Source: SHYR01 sp034406555 (GTDB taxonomy: Bacteria; Chloroflexota; Dehalococcoidia; UBA2979). Taken from it: a stretch of 48,449 nucleotides of DNA. The stretch covers positions 1 to 48,449 of the forward strand of contig DASCRM010000067.1 in assembly GCA_034406555.1 (NCBI GenBank), written 5' to 3'. Position numbers and translations under genes: made by a program. The notes beneath the pieces are model-generated. The model had not been told where the DNA came from. It ran no database searches and worked only from the letters and a program-made list of their open reading frames with translations. Positions within the stretch are counted from its first letter, which is position 1, and the number at the start of each line of letters is the position of its first letter. Shown here piece after piece: positions 23,449 to 30,948 of this stretch.

Positions 23449-23999
23449 ATGAATTTGATTCAACGAATGACTCTGAGTGGCGTCGGCATCCTCGTGCTTG
23501 GACTCGTCGGATGTACGTCCTCGGACGACGGATCGTCCTCAGCGACTACGCGGCGGCATCGTCAGCGACGACGGCCGGCGGCGCGACGAGTGCTGCGGCG
23601 AAGGGCGTGCTCTTACCGAGTGACGCGTACGTCGAAGCAGCCACGGAAATCCTTGACCGGCTCTCGGCCGCGTCTTCTGAAGTCGCAGCGCTGATGGCTC
23701 AGGCCGATATCACCTCGTACACGTGGCAGCAACAGCTGAGCGCGACGCTCGTACCCTTCGAGGGGCTCGCGACCGGGGTGAAGGTGCTCGGCGACCCCGC
23801 GGGTTTCGAGGCGGTGCACGCCAAGCGGATTGAGGCCACCGGCGCATTCTGGCAAGGCACGCTCTCCTTCGGACAGGGTGTCGCGGACTCCGACCTGGAT
23901 GCACTGGAGCGCGCCAGCGGCGACCTCGCCTTCGGTACGACGGCCGTGACGGAGGCCCGCATCCTGCTTCAGGCGGCGGTGGTGGCCACCCACGAGTAG
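23449..23999 (+). pseudogene. Lipoprotein gene with a frameshift near 23550
   Basis: The frame from ATG 23449 gives a lipoprotein signal, MNLIQRMTLSGVGILVLGLV then GCTSSDDGSSSATT, with lipobox LVGC. It then turns into an Arg-rich nonsense run and ends at 23694. The -1 frame continues exactly where it fails: ASSATTAGGATSAAAKGVLLPSDAYVEAATEIL to the stop at 23997-23999. Joining the two at about 23540-23560 restores a plausible secreted protein of about 180 residues with helical repeats (EILDRLSAASSEVAALMAQAD). A single-base loss explains it, either a real mutation or a sequence error. The ATG at 23511 lies inside the signal region of the other frame and is not a likely start. The function is unknown. 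Confidence 0.65.
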
Positions 24000-24017
24000 C
24001 CCGCCCGCGGCGGTCGC

Positions 24018-24506
24018 TCAGTCCTCCGCGACCCAATCGAGGCGACCGGCGAGATTGCCGACGAAGATGATCTCCGCGTGCCCGAGGAGCTGACGCACCG
24101 CGTTGATCTCTCCGATGTGAAACCAGCCGTGCTGCACCGCACGCGCGAGGAACATCGCGACGCTCTCGCCACGGAGCTCTTGCAACGTGCGCGACATCGC
24201 CTCGTCGCTCGCCTCCGCGACTCAGCCGAGGTCGTTCGCTGCCGCTTCCAGCATCGCCAACGCGTCGGCGTAGTCGGGTGGGGTCCCATCGTTCGGCGGG
24301 TGCTGTCGCTCAAGCGGGAGATCGCGCGCGGCGCGGGCGACGTTGAGCCAGTGGTCGGCGATGTGCTGCACGTTCCACGAGATCGCGTTCATCCGCGTCC
24401 CATCCGCCTTCTCGGGCCGGAAGCGAGCTTCCTCCTCGGTCAGTCGCTCGAGGCCTCGGCGGAACTCTTCGATCGCGAACTCTGCGAATTCATCGGCTCG
24501 GTACAT
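24018..24506 (-). CDS. DinB-family protein interrupted in frame by UGA (candidate selenoprotein or nonsense mutant)
   Basis: From ATG 24506 (AGGAAGG about 9 bases upstream) the frame runs 94 codons to TGA at 24224-24222. It continues open for 67 more codons to a second TGA at 24020-24018. Across the UGA the product is a full-length DinB protein of 162 residues: helix 1 FAEFAIEEFRRGLERLTEEE, WNVQHIADHW with His48/His52, and AVQHGWFHIGEINAVRQLLG with His126/His130. The metal-site His residues thus lie on both sides of the UGA, so both halves are needed. Just after the UGA lies a hairpin at SECIS-like spacing. Because selD here uses UGA as Sec, readthrough is possible, but a nonsense mutation of CGA or TGG is equally simple. 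Confidence 0.6.
24191..24224 (-). promoter_or_regulatory. Candidate SECIS hairpin after the DinB UGA
   Basis: On the minus strand UGA (24224-24222) is followed by 13 bases, then GCGAC (24208-24204), an 8-base loop GAGGCGAT, then GTCGC (24195-24191). The loop begins 18 bases after the UGA with G, inside the usual bacterial SECIS range. A 5-bp GC-rich stem can arise by chance in DNA of this composition. Confidence 0.3.
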
Positions 24507-24586
24507 GGCTCAGCCTTCCTGGAATCAAACTTCAATCGATATTACGTAGGTGATAAAGTCCCCGTGAAGCCGATGGGAGAGACACC

Positions 24587-24763
24587 ATGGCCTGGCTCAA
24601 GAGCACCTTCCGGAGAGACCAAGAGGACAGTGTCGAGCGGGAGGTCGTGTGCTCCCACATGAACCTCACGCCTCCCTGGGATGACCCCGCTGACGTCGGG
24701 AACTCCGAGCGGACGAGCGGTTACACCTGCATCGCTTGCGGCGAGACGTTCAGCGTCCAGTAG
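24587..24763 (+). CDS. Small zinc-ribbon-like protein (58 aa)
   Basis: A small gene of 58 codons plus stop. ATG 24587 follows GGGAGAG at a good distance. The product, starting MAWLKSTFRRDQEDSVERE, holds Cys22-x-His24 and later Cys48-Ile-Ala-Cys51 in GYTCIACGETFSV, a four-ligand zinc-ribbon pattern. No further family is recognised. It is divergent from the DinB gene, with an AT-rich gap (24507-24586) containing CAATCGATATTACG and GATAAA that could hold both promoters. It may be a nucleic-acid or protein-binding adaptor (inference). Confidence 0.55.
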   Translation: MAWLKSTFRRDQEDSVEREVVCSHMNLTPPWDDPADVGNSERTSGYTCIACGETFSVQ

Positions 24764-24860
24764 GCGGAAGCGATGAGCCGAACACCCGCCGCCTAGACCG
24801 GTCGCGGGCATCGCTCCGTTCCGCGACGACGGCGTCCGCGACTCAGCCACCCGAGCGCCC

Positions 24861-25166
24861 TCAGTGATTGCTCTCGTCCAACGAGATGAGATGCCCCACG
24901 TCGTGCCAGACCGGGTCTTCATCGAGGCACGAGCGAAGCATCATGAACATCGAGTGCTGCGCGTTGCTGTCGGCGTTCGCCTGGTGCGCCTCTTTGCTGT
25001 CGAACATGGCGATCATCCACCCGTCACGCGGATCGGAGTCAGCGTGATACAGCGACGTGCTGACCCAGCCTCCCATGCGCATTGTATCGAAGGCGTTCAT
25101 CTGCGCCACGGCATAATCAGCAGGCACATCCGCCTTCAGCCGCATCTTCGCGATCGTTCCCCACAT
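24861..25166 (-). CDS. Dimeric alpha-beta barrel-like protein (101 aa)
   Basis: A 101-residue protein starting MWGTIAKMRLKADVP. It has the strand-helix-strand order of small dimeric alpha/beta-barrel proteins (antibiotic-biosynthesis monooxygenase or EthD-like): MWGTIAKMRL, PADYAVAQMNAF, GWVSTSLYHADSDPRDGWMIAMFDSKEAHQA, NAQHSMFMMLRS. His residues near the C-terminus (VWHDVGHLI) do not make a known motif. The ATG at 25166 is preceded by AAGGAGC. It is divergent from the thioesterase gene. Substrate unknown. Confidence 0.65.
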   Translation of the reverse strand: MWGTIAKMRLKADVPADYAVAQMNAFDTMRMGGWVSTSLYHADSDPRDGWMIAMFDSKEAHQANADSNAQHSMFMMLRSCLDEDPVWHDVGHLISLDESNH

Positions 25167-25226
25167 CGATGGGCTCCTTCGGTGCGCCGTCCGCAGAGAC
25201 CTTACCAACGCGGTATCGTCGTCGCC

Positions 25227-25703
25227 ATGACCGCACCCGCTGAACTGTGGCCCGGCGCTAACGACCAGTACTGCTTCGGCTGCGGGCGTCACAACCCTGT
25301 TGGCTTCCACCTCGTCTTCGAGCGTGACGGCGAGGAGATGGTGACGCACTACGTGCCGAAGCCGGAGGATCAGGGGTTCCCCGGCATCATGCATGGCGGG
25401 CTGCTGGCACTGCTGCTCGATGAGGCGATGGGCTGGGCGATGTATGCCGACCAGCTCTTCGCCGTGACCGCGAAGATGGAGATGCGCTACCGACGCCCCA
25501 CTGGCCTCGACCTCCCGCTGACCGTGCGCGCCCACATCGAGCGGCAGCGCGGGCGACGCATCGAGCTGGCGGCGACCGTCAGCGACCCCGAGGGCGCGAC
25601 ACTGGTCGAGGCGAACGGCCTGTTCGTGCGCATGCCGGCGGAGCAAGAAGCCGAGGCGCTCGCCACCTTCCGCGAGCAGGGTCGCAAGGCTGGCGCGAGC
25701 TAG
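25227..25703 (+). CDS. Hotdog-fold thioesterase (PaaI/4HBT family)
   Basis: A 158-residue acyl-CoA thioesterase. Seen: YCFGCGRHNPVGFHLVFERDGEEMV (the CFGCG-x-x-N-P-x-G start common in this group), then GFPGIMHGGLLALLLDEAMGWAMY (the hotdog helix with HGG and the catalytic acid DE), and KMEMRYRRPTGLDLPLTVRAHI. Members hydrolyse aryl- or acyl-CoA; the exact substrate is unknown. The ATG at 25227 is chosen because upstream sequence lies antisense to the barrel protein. The 3' end shares CTAG with the convergent MFS gene. Confidence 0.88.
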   Translation: MTAPAELWPGANDQYCFGCGRHNPVGFHLVFERDGEEMVTHYVPKPEDQGFPGIMHGGLLALLLDEAMGWAMYADQLFAVTAKMEMRYRRPTGLDLPLTVRAHIERQRGRRIELAATVSDPEGATLVEANGLFVRMPAEQEAEALATFREQGRKAGAS

Positions 25704-26986
25704 CTGCCGGCACGCTTCTGTGCCGGCTCGGCCTCGGATAGCACCACCCGCGATCGCTGTGCTCCGGCTGTTTCGCGAGCGAAGACCGCAAAGACGAATG
25801 TGGCGACCGCGACCATTGCGGCGTTTACGCCGAGCCCCCAGCCGAACGAGGACTGATCGGCGAGGTAGCCGAGCAGCGGCGGACCAAGCACGAACCCGAC
25901 ATCACCGGAGCTACGGTAGAGCCCCATTGCGAGGCCTCGTGCGTCTTCCGGCGCGATGTCGGCGGCATAGGCGGCAGGGGCGGGCCCATCGATGCCCTGG
26001 CCGAGTGCGAGCACGGCCGAGGCGGCGATGAACATCGAGTACGTATTCGCGCCCGCGTACATCAGCAGGCCGACCGTGAGCAGCGTGCCGCCGGGGATCA
26101 GCACGGCCTTGCGACCGAAACGGTCCGCAGCGAAGGCGGCAGGTGTGACGAGGATCATGTTGGAGAGCGACATCGCGGTGAAGATGCCGCCGAGCACGCC
26201 CGGCGACATGTTGAAGCGCGCGACCGAAAGCAGCGGCACGAGCGTCTGGCGGCCCGCCGAGCGTGTGAGGAAAATCGACATCGTGACGAAGGAGACGGCG
26301 AGGAAGTCGCGCGAACGCATCATGGGTAGCCACGCCCGGCGCATGGGCACGCTCGCCGCGCCATCGCCCTCGCTGGAGCGTGTCGCGGGCGAAGCCGGCA
26401 GCGTCTCCGGGAGGCGGAGATAGGCGTAGATGGCGGCGAAGAGGGCGGTAATGCCGACCGCGTAGAACGGCACACGCAGGCCGTAGAACTCGCCCAGTAG
26501 CCCGCCGACCGCCGGACCGATCGAGACACCCAGCAGCAGCGCGCCCTGGTTCGTGCCGATGAACCTTGCGCGGTTCTCCGGCGTGGAGATGTCGGCGAGG
26601 TAGATCATCGCGCCCGTCATGTAGAATGCCGAGCCCGCGCCGGCGATGAAGCGCCAGACAAGCAACTGCTCGATGTTCTGTGAGAGGCCGGAGCCGACCA
26701 TCCCAATGCCGGTGATGATCGGCCCGCTGACGAGCAACATGCGACGTCCGTAGCGGTCCGAGAGGATCCCCAGCGGCACGTTCAGGATCAGGCGGGCGAG
26801 TGCGAACGTGGACAGCGTCAGGCCGATAGCGGCGGCGCCGACACCGAACTCCTGCGCGAAGAGGGGCAGGATCGGGCTGATCACGCCCTGGCCGGCCATC
26901 ACCAGCACCGTGGAGATGCTGATCATGAGTAGCTGTTCTTGTTCTCGCAGGAAGCGGAGGCCGTCCGTCAGGCCCCCGAAGCTCAC
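25700..26986 (-). CDS. MFS transporter, DHA1-like (12 helices)
   Basis: A 428-residue proton-driven exporter. Seen: helix 1 LLMISISTVLVMAGQGVISPILPLFAQEFG, the motif A loop GILSDRYGRRMLL between helices 2 and 3, MIYLADISTPENRARFIGTNQGALLLGVSIGPAVGGLLGE (motif C-like), and a second half with FAADRFGRKAVLI (repeat of motif A). A central loop is rich in Ser/Gly (SPATRSSEGDGAAS). It begins at GTG 26986, overlapping the alanine dehydrogenase stop by 4 bases. It is therefore the last gene of the formyltransferase, alanine dehydrogenase, exporter unit. The substrate may be an amino acid or drug. Confidence 0.88.
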   Translation of the reverse strand: MSFGGLTDGLRFLREQEQLLMISISTVLVMAGQGVISPILPLFAQEFGVGAAAIGLTLSTFALARLILNVPLGILSDRYGRRMLLVSGPIITGIGMVGSGLSQNIEQLLVWRFIAGAGSAFYMTGAMIYLADISTPENRARFIGTNQGALLLGVSIGPAVGGLLGEFYGLRVPFYAVGITALFAAIYAYLRLPETLPASPATRSSEGDGAASVPMRRAWLPMMRSRDFLAVSFVTMSIFLTRSAGRQTLVPLLSVARFNMSPGVLGGIFTAMSLSNMILVTPAAFAADRFGRKAVLIPGGTLLTVGLLMYAGANTYSMFIAASAVLALGQGIDGPAPAAYAADIAPEDARGLAMGLYRSSGDVGFVLGPPLLGYLADQSSFGWGLGVNAAMVAVATFVFAVFARETAGAQRSRVVLSEAEPAQKRAGS

Positions 26987-28107
26987 TCGTTGTCGCCCAG
27001 CAGATCCTCGATCGGCGCGTACGGGAGGCCGAGCTCTCCGGCGACCGCGGCGTTTGTGATCTGGCCTCGGTAGACGTTTACGCCTCGGCGCAGGCCCGCG
27101 TCGGTCAGCATCGCCTGCTCCAAGCCGCCGTTCGCGACCCGCAGGATGTACGGCAGCGTCAGGCCTGTGAGCGCGCGGGACGAGGTGCGAGGCACGGCGC
27201 CGGGCATATTCGGGACGGCGTAGTGCACAACGCCCTCCTCCACGTAGATCGGTTCGATGTGGCTCGTCGGGCGCGTGGTCTCCACGCAGCCGCCCTGATC
27301 GACGGCGACGTCCACGACGACCGCGCCTTCGCCCATGCTCGCCACCATCTCGCGCGTCACGACCACCGGCGCACGGCGGCCGGCGACCAGTACCGCGCCG
27401 ATCAGCAGGTCCGCGCCGATCAGCGTGTCGGCGATCACCTCAGGGCTGCTCAGTGCCGTCTCGACGCGGCCCGCGTAGAGCTCTTCCAGCTCGCGGAGCT
27501 GGTCGTCGTTGATCGAGAGCACGCTGACGCGCGCACCGGCACCGACAGCGGCGCGGACGGAGTTCTTGCCGACGTTGCCGGAGCCCATCACGACGACGTG
27601 TGCGGGTGGCACGCCCGGCAGCCCGCCCAGCAACATGCCGCGGCCCGGGCCGGGGCGCTTCAGGTAGTGCGCGCCGATCTCCACGGCCATGCGGCCGGCG
27701 ATCTCCGACATTGGTGCCAGCAACGGGAGGAAGCCATCGTCGCGCTGCACGGTCTCGTAGCCGATCGCGATGCAGCCGGAGCGCGCCAGGGCCTCCGTGA
27801 CCTCCGGCTCGGCGGCCAGGTGGAGGTAGGTGAAAAGGATCTGGCCCTCACGCAGCAGCTCGAACTCCTGCGGCTGCGGCTCCTTCACCTCGCACATCAG
27901 CTCGGCGCGTGCGTAGACATCGGTGGCGCTCTCAAGCACCTCTGCGCCTGCCGCGCGATAGTCGTCGTCGCTGAAGTTGGAGCCGAGGCCCGCGCCGGAC
28001 TCGATCAGCACCGTGTGCCCGGCGCGAACGATGTCGGCGGCACCGCCCGGCGTGAAGGCGACGCGGTACTCCTCGGTCTTCGTCTCGCGGATCGTCCCGA
28101 TGATCAC
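26983..28107 (-). CDS. ald: Alanine dehydrogenase
   Basis: NAD-dependent oxidative deamination of L-alanine to pyruvate and ammonium, or the reverse. The 374-residue protein shows the N-terminal MIIGTIRETKTEEYRVAFTPGGAADIV, the catalytic His in LFTYLHLAAEPE, the NAD motif GSGNVGKNSVRAAVGAGARVSV (about 177-198) followed by the Asp-bearing INDDQL, and VPNMPGAVPRTSSRALTGLTLPYIL near the C-terminus. Length and motifs match Ald from start to end. Start GTG 28107 overlaps the preceding stop by GTGA. It is translationally coupled with the formyltransferase and exporter genes. Confidence 0.95.
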   Translation of the reverse strand: MIIGTIRETKTEEYRVAFTPGGAADIVRAGHTVLIESGAGLGSNFSDDDYRAAGAEVLESATDVYARAELMCEVKEPQPQEFELLREGQILFTYLHLAAEPEVTEALARSGCIAIGYETVQRDDGFLPLLAPMSEIAGRMAVEIGAHYLKRPGPGRGMLLGGLPGVPPAHVVVMGSGNVGKNSVRAAVGAGARVSVLSINDDQLRELEELYAGRVETALSSPEVIADTLIGADLLIGAVLVAGRRAPVVVTREMVASMGEGAVVVDVAVDQGGCVETTRPTSHIEPIYVEEGVVHYAVPNMPGAVPRTSSRALTGLTLPYILRVANGGLEQAMLTDAGLRRGVNVYRGQITNAAVAGELGLPYAPIEDLLGDNE

Positions 28108-29009
28108 GCGTCGCGCTCCAACACGTCGCCGACGTTCACCAGCTCCGCCGCTGCCGCCTTGCGCGCGCCCTCGGCCTGCACCCGGGCGATCGTCAGCGTG
28201 CCGCCGATCACGGCGATGTCGATCGCACCGTCGGCGCTGCCGGTCACCGTGCCGGGCGCCTCTTTCGGGTGTCCGGGGGCGTACGAGGGGTTGAAGAGCC
28301 GCAGGGTCTCGCCGTTCAGCGAGACGCTTGCGCCGGGCTGCGGGTCGCAGCCGCGGACGTGGTTGTAGACGATCGGCCCGGGCCGCGTGAAGTCGATGAT
28401 GCCGTGCTCCGCGCGGATCGGCGGTTCGTACGACGCCTGCGAGTGATCCTGCTCGATACGCGGTGCGTTGCCCTCGCGTACCAGCTTCACGGCCTCCGCC
28501 AGCATCTCGACGCCCATCGGGTAGAGGCGGTCGAAGTACATCGAGCCGACCGTGTCCTCCGGGAGGATATCCACCGCTCGCTGGATCAGGATCGGGCCGG
28601 TGTCGATGCCCTCATCGACCCAGAAGATCGAGACGCCGGTTTTCGTGTCGCCTGAGATCACGGGCCAGGCCATGGAGGAGATGCCCCGGTTCTTCGGCAG
28701 CAGCGAGGGGTGGTACTGAATCGTGCCGTGCTTCGGTACATTCAGCACGTTCTTGCGCACGATGTCGGTAACGAAGGCGAAGACGAGTAGCTCCGGATCG
28801 AGCGCCTGGTACTGCTCGAACGTCTCCTCCTTGCGCAGGGCGCGCGTGATCAGCACGGGGATGTCGGCCTCGGTCGCCGCGTCGTGCAGGGGGTCGCCAC
28901 GCTCGCCGGGCTTCGGCGTGGAGATGCCGACGATGTCCTCGCCGGCGGCCTGCAGGGCGTCGAAGACGTCCTTGCCGAAAGCCGCCTGTCCGAACAGAAC
29001 GATACGCAT
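28104..29009 (-). CDS. Formyltransferase-family enzyme, 10-formyl-THF hydrolase/dehydrogenase-like
   Basis: A 301-residue protein of the formyl-THF transferase fold. The catalytic part reads HGTIQYHPSLLPKNRGISSMAWPVISGDTKTGVSIFWVDEGIDTGPIL, with His100 and Asp136. The Asn that opens the motif in methionyl-tRNA formyltransferase (N-x-H) is Gln98 here. The -YHPSLLP- and TIFW/SIFW-ADDG/VDEG form is typical of the hydrolase domain of 10-formyl-THF dehydrogenase, so it may hydrolyse 10-formyl-THF or transfer formyl groups to a sugar or amine, rather than serve initiator tRNA. A C-terminal OB-like region (LNGETLRLFNPSYAPG, VIGGTLTIARVQAEG) is present. ATG 29009 has GAGGAG 7 bases upstream. It heads a three-gene unit with ald and an exporter. 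Confidence 0.8.
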   Translation of the reverse strand: MRIVLFGQAAFGKDVFDALQAAGEDIVGISTPKPGERGDPLHDAATEADIPVLITRALRKEETFEQYQALDPELLVFAFVTDIVRKNVLNVPKHGTIQYHPSLLPKNRGISSMAWPVISGDTKTGVSIFWVDEGIDTGPILIQRAVDILPEDTVGSMYFDRLYPMGVEMLAEAVKLVREGNAPRIEQDHSQASYEPPIRAEHGIIDFTRPGPIVYNHVRGCDPQPGASVSLNGETLRLFNPSYAPGHPKEAPGTVTGSADGAIDIAVIGGTLTIARVQAEGARKAAAAELVNVGDVLERDA

Positions 29010-29103
29010 TGTTGGCTCCTCACCGATCTCGCGGGCTAGTCAGCGCCCAAGTATAGGGCTGCGAGCGTAGAGCGCCGGTTCCGGGTGCTTTGCTTGCGCC
29101 GCG

Positions 29104-30264
29104 TCAGGCGTCGGCGTGGCCGGGGTCTTCCGGCCATGGCAGCGTCGTCGTGATCGCGGTCCCGTCTCCCGGCGACGATTCGATCAGGGCGGAACCATCG
29201 AGGTCGGCGACGCGCTGCTCGATGCTACGCAGCCCGACGGCGCTATCCGGTACGGCGGAACGGTCGAAGCCACGGCCGTTGTCATGAACGGCGATAACTA
29301 GCGTCTCGCCCTCGCTGAGCAATGAGAGGGATGCGGTTTTGGCGTTCGCGTGGCGGACCACGTTGGAGATCATCTCGCGGGCGATCAGGTAGATCTGGCG
29401 GCCGAGCTGAGGCTCAAGCTGGCGGTCACCGAGCGCGATATCGAGCTGCCACGCCAGTTCGCTGCCACCGTGCGAGATCAGTTCGTACAGGCGTTCCTCC
29501 AGCATCGTGTCGGGCTCCAGGGCGTTGGGGTCGGCCTCCAGACGGTGGATGTAGGCACGAAGGTCGGCGATCACCGCCTGCAACTCCGCACTGGCGCGGT
29601 CGATTGCCTGATCCTTTGCCTCGCCATCGCCCGCACGCCCGGTGCGCAGGCCGAGCCCGACAGCGTAGATCGCCTGGATCACGTCGTCGTGCAGGTCGCG
29701 TGCGATCGCGTCGCGCACCGCGTGGCGGTCGAGCGCCGCCACGCCCTCGGCGCGACGCTGCTCAAGCTCCATCGCCTCGGCGTTGCGGATCGCGATCGCT
29801 GCGTAGGGGGCGAGCGATTCCAGCTGGTCCTGCTCGTCGTCGGAGAAGGACGGACTGCCCGGGCCGCGTGTCACGTAGAAGGCACCAAGCGTGCGGTCGC
29901 CGTAGACCACGGGCATGCCGAGGAAGGGCCCCATCGGTGGGTGCCCGTCGGGTGCCCCGCTTGCCGACTCGTGTGATGGGGCATCTGCGATGTTCACCGT
30001 CGCCGAGTCGTGCGCGAAGAGGCCGATCAGGCCCTCCCCGGTTGGCGGGTGAGGGAACATCGCGCGCTCGTCGTCGGAGATGCCGGCTGTCTCGAAGTGT
30101 TCGAGCTTCAACTCTTCGTCGTACGCGCCGACGGCGGCGTGGTCGGCATCCGTCAACGTGCGGGCGATGTCCGCGAGGCGACGCAGCACCGCCTCCAGCG
30201 GCTGGCGCTTGACGATCGCCAGCACGGCGGAGCTGAGATCAGGCGAGGTTGCTGCGTCGGACAT
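29104..30264 (-). CDS. GAF-domain sensor histidine kinase (NarL/DevS type)
   Basis: A soluble 386-residue histidine kinase with no membrane segment. It has a GAF domain (about 20-165, VLRRLADIARTLTDADHAAVGAYDEE to LESLAPYAAIAIRNAEAME), the HisKA_3 dimer helix with the phosphoacceptor His192 in IARDLHDDVIQAIYAVGL, and an HATPase with the N-box REMISNVVRHANAKTASLSL and G-box HDNGRGFD, ending in PGDGTAITTTLPW. The architecture is that of DevS/NarX-like kinases. No response regulator is next to it, so it is orphan here. I chose ATG 30264; ATG 30333 in frame would add 23 basic residues. Confidence 0.92.
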   Translation of the reverse strand: MSDAATSPDLSSAVLAIVKRQPLEAVLRRLADIARTLTDADHAAVGAYDEELKLEHFETAGISDDERAMFPHPPTGEGLIGLFAHDSATVNIADAPSHESASGAPDGHPPMGPFLGMPVVYGDRTLGAFYVTRGPGSPSFSDDEQDQLESLAPYAAIAIRNAEAMELEQRRAEGVAALDRHAVRDAIARDLHDDVIQAIYAVGLGLRTGRAGDGEAKDQAIDRASAELQAVIADLRAYIHRLEADPNALEPDTMLEERLYELISHGGSELAWQLDIALGDRQLEPQLGRQIYLIAREMISNVVRHANAKTASLSLLSEGETLVIAVHDNGRGFDRSAVPDSAVGLRSIEQRVADLDGSALIESSPGDGTAITTTLPWPEDPGHADA

Positions 30265-30402
30265 GACGGGCTCGTTACTGCGGGGCAGGTCGCCCACGCC
30301 CCACGATAGCAGCGGACGGCGTCTGTTACGCATATTCCAGCCTCGATGTCAGGCTAGCCAGCCAGCGTTCGGTCTCGCTCGGGCTGCGGTGGTGGACCCG
30401 TT

Positions 30403-30909
30403 TCAGGTGCGCCGCCGCGGGTCGGTCATCATCCCCAACCATCGGCGGCGATTCGAACGGTAGGTTTGGATCGCGAAAAACAGCAACGAGTCGCGACGGT
30501 AGAGGTGGCCCCAAAAGTCTTCGTAGTTCGTCCCCCAGAGCAGCTCCTTCTAGCGCCACCGCCGCCAGGCACGAACGATCCCGCGGCGCAGCGGCAGCGG
30601 CAGCGAGTAGTCGAGCCAGATCATTGTCTCTGCTCGCGGCCAGGTCACACGCTCCGAGAAGCGGCGGTAACTGCCCGCGACGACCCACGCATCACCGGCC
30701 GTCCCCGCAGTCATCTTCTCGCTGAAGGTCTCGTCGTCTATCTCGACCCAGTTTGGCTGCCAGAAGAGAGCATCGAGTTCGACGAATGGGATATCGAGGC
30801 GCTCTGCAAGCGTCTCCGCGAGCGTGCTCTTTCCGGAGCTGGTGCCGCCGGCGACGACGATGCGGCGACCGATTGGAGGTGGAGCGGAGGGTGCGGTGCC
30901 GTCAGTCAT
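30403..30909 (-). pseudogene. Nucleotide (adenylate) kinase-like gene interrupted by an amber codon
   Basis: The ATG at 30909 starts a P-loop protein (residues 16-29 RIVVAGGTSSGKST), then DIPFVELDALFWQPNWVEID and WVVAGSYRRFSERVTWPRAETMIWLDYSLPLPLRRGI, the layout of the FlaR/AAA_18 topology-modulation kinases. TAG at 30552-30550 (codon 120) stops it. The same frame then continues KELLWGTNYEDFWGHLYRRDSLLFFAIQTYRSNRRR to a TGA at 30405-30403, which matches the usual C-terminal part of this family (E-L-W-G-x-N ... RDSL ... T-x-x-R-R-R). The gene is thus full length (168 codons) with a single in-frame TAG. Nonsense mutation (for example CAG to TAG), sequence error or readthrough would all fit. It sits between fabG and the histidine kinase gene. 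Confidence 0.75.
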
Positions 30910-30948
30910 CTGGGCGGCTCTCGCTCTTCCGCGCCAGTGGGAGGGAGG

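Noticed and set aside
23511..23999. A separate gene starting at ATG 23511
   Set aside because: That ATG lies inside the signal-peptide region of the frame above, has no ribosome-binding site, and the product would lack a sensible N-terminus; a frameshifted single gene explains both frames.
27223..28368. Plus-strand frame of about 380 codons opposite ald
   Set aside because: It is a shadow of the alanine dehydrogenase and formyltransferase genes, with no recognisable domain.
30550..30552. Pyrrolysine as the meaning of the in-frame TAG
   Set aside because: No pyl genes are visible, pyrrolysine is rare and not known in this kinase family; a nonsense mutation is simpler.
30326..30688. Minus-strand frame overlapping the kinase gene and reading past its TAG
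   Set aside because: It is in a different frame. The kinase similarity continues in the original frame after the TAG, so this is not the downstream part of the gene.
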